Origin: Caprella mutica
Taxonomy: Eukaryota; Arthropoda; Malacostraca; Amphipoda; Caprellidae
Direction of reading: 5' to 3'
Length of the DNA stretch: 64,000 nt
Assembly: GCA_947561585.1 (NCBI GenBank)
Contig: CANNZV010001439.1
Span: 147,719-211,718 of the forward strand
Shown here: one piece after another, positions 55,695 through 64,000 of the stretch
Layout of the letters: each line of letters begins with the position of its first letter
Numbering within the stretch: the first letter of the stretch is position 1
The notes under the pieces: generated by a model
What the model was told of the DNA's origin: nothing
Database searches by the model: none
What the model saw: only the letters and a program-made list of their open reading frames with translations
Made by a program: the position numbers and the translations under genes

Positions 55695-56566
55695 TGTTTG
55701 AATGTGCAAAGGATTGACAATTCAGATAACTCAGAACTGTATGAAGAAGTGGTGGAGGGAGTGGTATTGTGCTTGACTGAGACGCAGAAAAAGATAAATA
55801 ATATAAGAATTATCTAAAAGTAATGGAGAGCATGAGAGAGATGGAGGACAGAAGGGGTGGAGGAATAATGGTGCTATATGAAGAGACGAGTGGCTTGAGT
55901 TTTGAGAAGTGGGAAGAGAGTAATAGAGATTGCCTGGAGATGAGAGGAAACATTGGAGGAGAGATTGTTAACCTGACTGTGGTATATTTGAAGACTGGTG
56001 GTGGTAGAGAGGAGTTGGAGCAGAACAGGGAGATATTGTCTGAAATGAAGGAGAAGGTGGAGGAGGCTGAGGAGAGACATGAGAGTTAGATAGCAGTGGG
56101 AGATTTCAATGGTCATCTAGAGTATCTTGGATACCAGGAAGAGAATGAGAATGGGAAGAACATAAATAGAATGATAGAAGAGAGTGGTTTACTACTGATA
56201 AATATTGATGAGAAATGTGAGGGGATGTATACTTGGAGAAGAGGAGACAGCAGGAGTGCTATAGATTTGGTTTTAGCTAATGAAAGAGCATAATCAATAA
56301 TTGAAAGGATGAAAATTGATGAAAATCAGGAAAAAATCAATTTTTCAGATCATTGCATGTTAGAAATAGAAGTGGAAACTGGCAGGAGGGAGGGAAAAAG
56401 ATGGGATGGATGGAATGAGTGGTACTTTTACAGCAGTAGAAGGGAAAAGATGGAGGAACATACAGATGGAGTGAAGAGGGAAATTGAACAAATGGAAAAT
56501 ATAACAATGAACAGAATAAATGAGATCTTGAAGAAGGTAGCAGATGAATGTTTGAAAACAAAGTAG
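55695..56566 (+). pseudogene. LINE AP endonuclease remnant
   Basis: Begins LNVQRIDNS and LCLTET (catalytic Glu region) in one frame, then shifts to another from about 55823. Recognisable motifs are VGDFNGHL (about 56097), the TW of MYTWRRGDSRSAIDLVLAN (about 56225-56284) and FSDHCMLEIEV (about 56342). Stops at 56087-56089 and 56291-56293 interrupt it. The RT that should follow is absent. The domain nicks target DNA in the intact element; here it is dead. Confidence 0.65.
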
Positions 56567-56655
56567 GGTACTAGGAATTTTCGCCGCAACTAAATTCGCC
56601 GTAGGAAATTTCGCTGCAAGAAAATTCGCCGCAAGGAATTTTCGCCGTAAATTTA
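56567..56655. repeat. Tandem 'ttcgccg(c)aa' words, transposon-terminus-like
   Basis: Five variants of aattttcgccgcaa / ttcgccgtagg / ttcgctgcaag in about 85 bp, right after the LINE remnant. I recall such words at the ends of some DNA transposons, but no partner end is visible. Confidence 0.5.
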
Positions 56656-56780
56656 TTTTTAACTCTCGGCTTAATAGAGCCCTACACACAGAGCAACTTT
56701 TCTTTCCTACAAAGCGAAAAACCTAATAAAATATGCAGCTATGAATTTTTTCTTTTTTCATACGCAGAAAGAATGATTAA

Positions 56781-56990
56781 TAGGGTTGTGACATTATGCA
56801 TTTCCAAATATGCAGTATATGCATTGGGAAATATACTGCATATGCAACAGGTTTTATGCTTTTTGAAAAAACGCATATGCATTTGAGAAAACGCATATGC
56901 ATTTGAGAAAACGCATATGTTTTGCAGATAAAACATATGCACTTAAAGATAATGCATATGCATTTGAAACTGAAAGGCAGGCAATATATA
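56781..56990. mobile_element. Single hAT-like end with gcatatgc repeats
   Basis: tagggttgtgacattatgca at 56781 matches the TIR of the MITE at 20255 with two differences in 20. It is followed by many gcatatgc palindromes and a roughly 20-bp tandem unit (acgcatatgcatttgagaaa). No matching inverted end was found downstream. Confidence 0.5.
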
Positions 56991-57794
56991 CACTTCCAGC
57001 TGTTTATATCTGGTGGGAGGTTGAACAAACCTCATAATTTATTTGTTATACACCTTTAGGTGTTTCATCATTTAGTTTACCTAATAATATGATTTTAAAA
57101 TTTTGTTCGAAAATTAGAGAATATGGTTAACTTGTGTAGAAATATGCATTTCTAGGATTTTTAAACTATTTATTCCATATTACAAATAAATAAATAAATA
57201 ATTTAATAGATATTATATATAAATTTTTAAAAGAATGCCCCCCACAAAATTTGTATTGCACTCTACCTTCGTTCTCACAGTGTTGGAACATCTCTATCTA
57301 CCTGTGAGAACGAAAACAAATAATTAATCAGTCTTCTCCAGTGTCTCTCAGTGCATTCCAGTGTCTACTGGTGTCGTGAAGTCTCTCCAGGGTTTTTACA
57401 AATAGTACTAACACACCGATGCAGCTAACATTAGGGTCACTGGATGCATTTCCGGCAGCTAACTGATGCTGAACCGAGAACGGCGATCTACACTGGACAT
57501 ACGCAAACATTTCTTTCTTCGAAACCACTATTAATTGAAATGATGGACTAAGGACGCCCCCGGGGGATGAGCGGACTGCACTGGACAGCCTAGATGGAGG
57601 TTAAGGCAGCTGGATAATAGCATGATGGCCATTAACACAGTGAGTTCGTTGTGTAGGGGCAACAGAATTTTGTGGGCCGTTAGGTAAAATTTTTGCATAA
57701 GAATTTTAAAGCCTCTAGATCCCAAATTTAAGAATAACCTACAACTTTAAAATCTTTCAGCTTTTAAAAGAAAGTTAAACTATTACTATATTAA
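56991..57794. other. Unique DNA; may include the left part of the BEL LTR
   Basis: No gene recognised. Short minus-strand frames here have no family features. gtgtaggggcaacagaattt near 57651 might be an LTR start, but without the 3' LTR this cannot be shown. Confidence 0.3.
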
Positions 57795-57917
57795 AAATTG
57801 AGTTAAAAATTAAATAAATATTAAAAATTAAATAAATATTAAAAATTAAATAAATATTAAAAATTAGTAAATATTAAAAATTAGTAAATATTAAAAATTA
57901 GTAAATATTAAAAATTC
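57795..57917. repeat. AT microsatellite (attaaaaattaaataaat)
   Basis: About seven copies of a roughly 17-18-bp A/T unit, attaaaaattaaataaat and shorter attaaaaattagtaaat. Confidence 0.8.
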
Positions 57918-58420
57918 TTGTTTAAAGCAACGTTTATCTAAGTGGCTAATTTTTTCTCTTAGGTTAGTTCGCTGTTTTTTCCTTGGTCGCTGAACTTCTA
58001 TGAGAACTGGCTGTAGAGTGAAAGAAGTTTTGGTAATAATCTTTGGGTAAAAAGGAAATAATTCTTTTTGTCTTTCAGTTCTACCTATAAGTAACCGAAT
58101 GCTTTATCTTTGCAGTGACTGATGGCAGCTGGATCGCTTCTGTTCCATGATGTTTGGGCGTCTCAGTCTAGTCTCTTCACTCCTAGATAACATTTAGTCT
58201 ATTTAAAATTTTAACGTTAAATCTTGTGAAAGTTGTTAATTAGTAATTAATTAAATATAGAGTTCTATAATGAAATAAAATTTTCTTTAAAAATCCCTAT
58301 TTTAAAAGAATGTTAAATAATTTTTTGTAAATTAAATCATTTAAAATTTTAAAGATTCAAATGATCACTAAACTAGATCAAGCAAGATTAAATTCAAATA
58401 TTTTGAACATTTTTTGTACA
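57918..58420 (+). mobile_element. Presumed 5' LTR (3' portion) of the BEL/Pao element
   Basis: It ends ttttttgtaca at 58420, directly before the primer binding site, as an LTR ending in CA should. Contains ataaaa-type signals. The left boundary is unknown because the 3' LTR lies outside the window. Confidence 0.5.
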
Positions 58421-58438
58421 TGGCGCCCAAACAGGGAG
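58421..58438 (+). promoter_or_regulatory. Primer binding site, tRNA-Lys type
   Basis: tggcgcccaaacagggag immediately follows the LTR end. It matches the complement of a tRNA-Lys 3' end (TGGCGCCC then an A/C-rich stem) at nearly all 18 positions. It primes minus-strand DNA synthesis. Confidence 0.75.
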
Positions 58439-58558
58439 TAGAGGTGGTCCAGCTGCTGTACTTCTATCTATGGTTTGTCCTTTGTATCCACCCCCCCCCC
58501 ATCTCTGCTAACTCCATTTATTCCAGATTTAATATTTAGACTTTGGTAATCTTTCGAT

Positions 58559-59218
58559 ATGTCTGAATCCATTGAATTACTCGTACATTCGCGAAGATTT
58601 GTTCGTGCCTCAATTACTAGACTTTATAATACTACAGATTTTCATGGTTTAAATGAAGAGGACGAAAGGAAAGTTAAATTAATGAAAGTAAACGAGTTAA
58701 AAAATAGAGTTTTGGATTTAGACAGCCAAATTTTCACAGTAATGATAACCGGTGAGAGAAGTGAAGAAGAACTTTCATCAGAAGCTATTGCTTCTGAATC
58801 CTACCAGGATAAGTTAAGGGAACTCTTGGTTTCCTTAAGTTCCACTTCAGAAGACTCTGCAGTTACCTTCGCGTCACCGGTGGTGGATACTCCTAGGAGT
58901 CTGTTGAAGAGTCCTACTGCACCTCTACCTAAGTTCCACAGTAACCCAGGTGAGAATTTGGAAACTTTTCTTGTTAGTTTTGAGGAGACTCTTTCTAAAT
59001 TCAACTATACCGAATACGATAGACTGTTGTTGCTTAGGCAACAAGTTGAAGGAAGAGGTACTTTCTTATTAGAGTCCCTTGAACCAGACAAGCAAACTTA
59101 TTCTGAGGCTAAGAAATTACTAGTTTCTGCTTTTGCCTCTGTTGATGTACAGAAGTTTAACACACTTAAACAATTATCCGAAATGAAACTATCTATTTCT
59201 GAAGAAATATATTGGTGA
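58559..59218 (+). pseudogene. BEL/Pao gag, N-terminal and capsid part
   Basis: The ATG at 58559 follows the PBS by about 120 bp. The 219-codon frame has a charged, helical N-terminus (SESIELLVHSRRFVRASITR), an acidic linker, then the LPKFHSNPGENLETFLVSFE segment typical of Pao gag (LPkF.G....W..F...F), LLLLRQQVEGRG and the capsid C-terminal helices. It stops (EEIYW, TGA 59216-59218), but the next frame continues the same domain two bases out of phase, so the break is a frameshift rather than a natural end. Gag forms the virus-like particle in the cytoplasm. Confidence 0.8.
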
Positions 59219-59219
59219 A

Positions 59220-60800
59220 ATGAGGAAAATTTCTCAATCATTCGACTCATTGAAAATTAATGTAGATGATGTCATGAGATATTTTTTTTATAATGGAATG
59301 AATGAAAAGTTTAAAGCCCAAGTAGTTGCGGTAACTAATAACGTGAGACCTTCGCTGTCAGAATTGTTTGCTAGTTTCTTTGATGCAAATGAAAGATACT
59401 TAGCTGCGCAAAAAGAGAGTAGAGTTACTAAATTTGATAACTATAAATCTACTTCTTTAGCACTCTCCGCTGAAGTTAGTTCCGATAATCCATTTGTTAA
59501 CTGTACTCTTTGCAGAAATGACAGAAATTCTGATCATGCAATTAATAAGTGTAATAAATACCCTCTTGCCAGGGAAAAAATGCTGAGATTAAAATCACTG
59601 AATGGGTGTGAGAAGTGTGGCAACTTAACTCATAACAGTTCTTCATGCCAGTTTAAATTTAGAAACAAATGTAAATATTGTTCAGGCTGGCACTTTTCTT
59701 TCTTGTGTTTCAAATCTAAAATTGACTGCCAAAAGAAACCCAATTTTAAATCTCAAACGGGTATGGCTTTGATAACAAATTCTTACAATGGTTTTTCCTA
59801 CTCTGATTCTGTGCTGGCTACTTTTTCCTCTAAATTTGAGAATGGTACTAAAGTTAGATGTTTGAGAGATTCAGGTAGTCAGAGTACATTAATTTCTGAG
59901 AAAGCGCTGTCAATTGGTTCATATACCATATTGGAAGACCATATTAAACTTACTATAAAGGGTATTAATTATGAGAGGGGTTATTTGTCAAAGAGAGTAT
60001 TGTTGAGATTGGTGTTAAATAACGAATTAGTACTAATTGAAGCGTTAACAATTCCTGATATCTCTATATCCTTAGAATTACCTGGATTAGGTAAAATTAT
60101 TAATGCATTTCTCGATAATGGTTATCGTTTAGCGGATGAAGATTTGCTCAATGGTTCTGATAGAATAGATAAAATCGATTTGATTGTTGGGGCAAATTCT
60201 GTTCAGTATTTTATGGATCAGGCGATTCAGTTTGGGAAAACTAATAAATCTATTTGTCTAAATACACAGATTGGCACAATGTTAATAGGTAAACTGTCCA
60301 CCATGCTTGACAATATAGATTTTCTCCCTCGTTATGAATCAACTATTGACAATAAAGACATGACTGTCCCATTTCTGACTAATTCAAATCATTTAATTAC
60401 TGATGTGTTCACAGTTAATGTTTCAGATAGGGAGGAAGAAGTTGTGTCTGACCCAGATTTTGACGTAAATTTATTTAGACCTCAATTGGGTGATAGCTTA
60501 GAACAAGACTGTGATTTCTATTTGGGCAAGGATAATTTCGTTGAAGATTCGGTTAATTCAGACCTGGATAATAATTTGATTTCTTATTTGTTGAATAATT
60601 TGGAGCAAAACCAAGAAGGTAGATTAGTTAGTCCGTTACTTTGGAATAATAAAGTTAAAGACAAACTGGGAAAAAATTTCAATCTAGCTAAAAATGTCCT
60701 AATGTCTAATAAGAAAAAATTAGTCAAAGATTTGGAGAAACTAGAATTGATGGACTCTGTGATAAGAGAGTTGTTAGAAATGGGAGTTGTTGAACCTTAG
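59220..60800 (+). pseudogene. BEL/Pao gag C-terminus, zinc knuckles, protease and RT start
   Basis: Continuation after the frameshift. Residues 1-90 complete gag (FNYxGMNEKFKAQV-like segment). Cys/His knuckles follow: CTLC...H...C (95-111), CEKCGNLTHNSSSC (130-143) and CKYCSGWHFSFLC (151-163). The aspartic protease active site is LRDSGSQSTLIS with DSG at about residue 217 (59868). A linker of about 200 residues leads to the RT N-terminus (MDSVIRELLEMGVVEP). The frame ends at a TAG (60798-60800) that is followed in frame by more RT sequence, so it is a nonsense change. Codon use is AT-rich, like the rest of the element. Confidence 0.85.
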
Positions 60801-63800
60801 GATAATGTTGAAGCATTCATGAATGATAATCCAGATCATAGTTTCCTTGCGCATATGCCTATTATTAAAATGGATAGAACGAGTACTAAGTGTAGAATAG
60901 TGTTCTTATCTAACTTGTGCGATAAGAGAGATCCAAATGTTATATCACATAATAAAGCTATGCTTAGTGGTCCCAATTTAAATCAGAAGTTGAGCACCGC
61001 TCTTCTTAATTTAAGATTTGGAAAAAACTTACTTTGTTTTGATTTACGTAAAGCCTTTCTTCAGATAGAATTGCCAGATTCAGATCAGAGGAAACTACTT
61101 TTTCTTTGGTTAAAGATCCCTTAAATGGCGATTTTTCGTTACAGGCATTTAAAAATGTGCGCTTGAATTTTGGGTTACGTTGCAGTCCTACAATTCTGAT
61201 GGTTTCCTTGTACAAAATTTTAATTGCTGATACCTTTAAAGACTCTGTTGAATTGAGAGATTTGAAGAAGTTAATTTATTCTCTAACGTATATGGATAAT
61301 TGTGCGGTAGCGGCAGATACAGAAGATGAACTGATTGGAGCCTTCAATAAGTTGGACGGGATATTTAATCCTTACAAATTTAGCCTTCAGCAGTTTTGTA
61401 CGAATAATGCTTCTTTGAACGAAATAATACCCAAAGATGAGAAGACTTCAGGTAAAGTAGTCGATTTGTTTGGGCTAGAATGGAACAAAGATAGAGATAC
61501 TTTATCAACGAAGAATAAATCTTTGAATGAAAATGCGGATACAAAACGCAAAATATTAAAGTCTATCGCGGAAAACTTTGACCCTTGTGGCTATGATGCT
61601 CCTGTAATGAACCGTGCCAGACTTTTCATGCATAAATTACAAATGCAAAAGAATGTTGATTGGGATGCTAAGATTTCTAAGGATGATGCAAACGAATGGA
61701 AGAATATTTGCAAACAGGTTCATGTTGCCATTCCATTAGAGGTGTCTAGGTTTGTGGGTAGTAGGAATGATTCTTATAATCTTGTTGCATTTTGCGATAG
61801 TAGCAAACTTATGTATGGAACTACGATATACATTCAGAATAGAAACACTAATGAGGTTCATTTTGTGATGGGGAAAAATCGGGTGGTGTCCAAACAGTTA
61901 GAAGATAAAACCATACCTTCTTTAGAATTAATGTCTGCCGTATTGGCTTCTGAGACTTTAATAGATTTAACTAAGGAGCTTAAAGGACCTCTTTGTTTGA
62001 ACCCTATAGATGTTAAGGATTTGGTAGTGTATTCTGATAGTTTGGTTTCATTGAGTTGGATAAACTCTTATTTTTTGAAGTTGTCAAAGATGAACAAACA
62101 AAGCGTATTCGTTATGAATAGGTTGAAATCTTTGGAAAGATTGACAGAGGTACATCCAATAACATTTTCATTTGTTGATGGTATTGCAAATCCGGCAGAT
62201 TTGATATCAAGAGCAGTTTCCTATAAAATACTACTTAGAAGTAATTATCTAACGGGACCTAAATTCTTGACCTCTTCACAGCCCGATATTAGTAGGGCAG
62301 ACACCCTAAAGTTTACTATTCCAGGTGTACAGATGGAAACTTGCTCAGCAGTTGGGGTGAGTATTGTAAGTGAAGATCCAATTCCAATATTAGATGTCAC
62401 AAAATTTTCAAGTTTGACTAAGCTTATCAAAGTCACTGAGAAGGTTCAATTGTTTGTTGATAAATTGAAATCTAAGAAAAACCATTCTGTTGCTTCTAAC
62501 TCAAGAGATTTATATGATCGTGCTCTTTCTTTGTTACTGAAATACGAACAAAACTCTCACTTTAGTGATGTTATAGCCTATTTTCAGAATACTAACGTTT
62601 CGAATGCTGAAATTCCCAATCTTGTGACTCAATTGAATATTTTTATGGATAACAGGGGGTTATTACGGGTAGGTAATAAGCTGTTGAAGAGCGGTAAATT
62701 CTCCTCAGACTATCACTGTCCTATTCTGTTGCCAAAAGAAGGTCATTTAACTTTGTTAATTGTGAGACATGCATATGAAAAGTTAAATCACTCTGGTATT
62801 TATACTATCTTGTCTGAATTACGAAAGACCTACTGGATACCTCATTATTATTCGGTTGTAAAAAAGATCTTAAGAAAGTGTGTGCATTGCAAAAGATTTG
62901 AACAACGCACGATAAAATTAAATCAAAGTCCATATAGAGATTTTAGATTTAAACCATCCAATGTTCCCTTTTCAGATTGCTTCATGGACCATTTGGGACC
63001 ATTTACAGTTAAAAATACCGAAGGTCTTAAGCATAAGGTGTATATCTTATGTGTAACATGCTTGTGGACAAGATCTGTAAATCTGATTGTTTGTAAAGAT
63101 TTGACTACCGAGGAATTTTTGCGCTCATTCCAAATTCATATCTTTATGTATGGTCTACCACAGAGAGTTTATTCTGATCTAGGTAGTCAATTGGTGGCTG
63201 GTACACGCATAATTTCTCACTTCTTGGAAGAGCAGTTATCAAATGAATTTCTCACGGAGAATAATATTAAATTGCCTGAATTTAATCAATATTTCAAGGG
63301 TAATAGTAAATTGGGGTCCTTGGTTGAGAGTATGGTTAAACAGGTCAAAAGACTTATTTTTGGTTCTATAAGAAATACCATACTATCTGATCGAGATTTT
63401 GAGTTTGTTGTGGCCCAGACAGTTAGTATGGTCAATAGAAGACCTGTTGCCTTCAAGGAATGTTTGAGGGGTGGGTTAGGTGATAAATTACCGAAATCTA
63501 TAACTCCTCAAATGTTATTAACTGGTCATTCAGTTCCTCCAATTAATGTTGTTCCATTTTTGCAGGACACACCGGAAGATCCAGATTGGACAAGTAAGAG
63601 TGACAGCGTCGATAAGATCAGGTCCACTTACCACAAACTGCGGAAAGTTAGAGGTCACTTGGAAAGGAAATATAATGAAGATTTCCTAGCTAATCTAATA
63701 TACCAGGCGGTGAATGAAAAGGATAGATATGCCCCAGTAAATCATAGTTCTTTGCAAGTGAACGATATAGTTCTAATGAAGGAACTTCACACTAAACCGG

Positions 63801-64000
63801 ATAATTATCCACTGGCTATAGTAAAAGAAGTTGTAAATAATGAACTAGGTGAAACTACTGGAGCTCTTTTACTAAAAGGAAGTTCAAAAGAATTGGTTAA
63901 AAGACATTCCAGTACTATAATTCCAATTCTTAGACCGAATAACCGAACTGAAAAGGTTAATTCTGTCATTGTCGATAAATGTGAACCAATAGACACGGTT
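60801..64000 (+). pseudogene. BEL/Pao RT, RNase H and integrase, partial
   Basis: In frame after the TAG: HMPIIKMDRTSTKCRIVF and CFDLRKAFLQIEL (first RT Asp, about 61035). One base is lost at about 61113-61120; the next frame is then open to 64000. It holds LRCSPTILM, the RT active site YMDN (61289-61300), RNase H (FCDSSKL about 61790, SLELMSAVLASE about 61920, YSDSLVSLSW about 62030, NPADLISRA about 62190), and integrase with the HHCC zinc finger (HAYEKLNHSGI about 62770, CVHCKRF 62879). The DDE core follows (MDHLGPF 62984, YSDLGSQL about 63170, SLVESMVKQVK about 63320), then a C-terminal WTSKSDSVDKIR...HLERKY segment. Pao RTs often have YVDN rather than YVDD, so the Asn need not be a defect. 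The C-terminus lies beyond the window. Confidence 0.88.

Larger units (their letters stand above)
55053..56566 (+). mobile_element. Second non-LTR retrotransposon, 5' part only
   Basis: Purine-rich, with an ORF1-like and an endonuclease-like reading frame but no RT. It starts where the duplicated 300-bp segment ends and stops at 56566, where a different repeat (ttcgccg words) takes over. Composition and proteins are unlike the CR1-like LINE at 47.6 kb, so it is a different family. Confidence 0.65.
58421..64000 (+). mobile_element. BEL/Pao LTR retrotransposon, internal region, cut by window end
   Basis: Order: PBS, gag, zinc knuckles, protease, RT, RNase H, integrase. This is the single gag-pol layout of BEL/Pao. 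Lesions: a frameshift at about 59205-59219, a TAG at 60798-60800 and a frameshift at about 61113-61120. From there to 64000 the frame is open. So few lesions suggests a fairly recent insertion. Confidence 0.9.

Noticed and set aside
55263..56689. Minus-strand frames across the second LINE
   Set aside because: The plus strand is purine-rich, so the antisense is pyrimidine-rich and low in stops. The recognisable motifs are all on the plus strand.

Overview
This is eukaryotic nuclear DNA, most likely from an arthropod and perhaps an insect. It is AT-rich and has almost no conventional coding sequence. It carries typical metazoan transposons: a CR1-like LINE, a second LINE, a BEL/Pao LTR element, and pogo-, hAT-, Mutator- and piggyBac-like DNA transposons. 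The arthropod call is an inference from this repertoire; no host gene identifies the species. No rRNA, tRNA, operon or CRISPR array was recognised.

Layout. 1-8 kb: AT-rich DNA, a 4.1 kb 45-bp minisatellite (1117-5216), a 29-bp array that runs into an assembly gap (6503-7415), and a different 20-bp array after the gap. 8.8-14.8 kb: a candidate first exon of a type II membrane protein (8806-9052), whose 3' edge and possible splice donor merge into a 5.7 kb 71-bp minisatellite. 16-26 kb: arrays of 14, 14, 18 and 16 bp, a well-preserved hAT-type MITE (20255-20433), and a scatter of CTCF-like motifs. 26-36 kb: dispersed repeats, a Mutator-like MITE with a 9-bp target duplication (30492-30797), and arrays of 23, 38 and 20 bp. 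36-42 kb: a pogo-like element that has lost its catalytic domain, a decayed minus-strand gene of a PIN/nuclease-like, Cys-rich transposon-associated family, and a foldback element with G/C homopolymer ends. 42-47 kb: a retroelement RNase H fragment, a small acidic ORF, 42-bp repeats and a TTAA-flanked MITE. 47.6-52.6 kb: a degenerate CR1-like LINE (ORF1 with Cys cluster and SGNH esterase; ORF2 with endonuclease and RT, the RT core deleted). 53-56.6 kb: a duplicated 22-bp-repeat block and a second LINE remnant. 58.4 kb to the window end: a BEL/Pao element with a tRNA-Lys-type primer binding site, gag, protease, RT, RNase H and most of integrase. It is broken by two frameshifts and one nonsense codon, and its 3' part runs off the window.

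About 30% of the sequenced bases are tandem arrays of at least a dozen unrelated unit types. Several show internal segmental duplications (1278 bp in the 71-bp array, about 750 bp in the 16-bp array), which indicates active array turnover. The long open frames inside arrays follow from unit lengths divisible by three and are probably not genes. The transposon genes are all visibly damaged, so this looks like a gene-poor, repeat-dominated region with perhaps one or two host exons.
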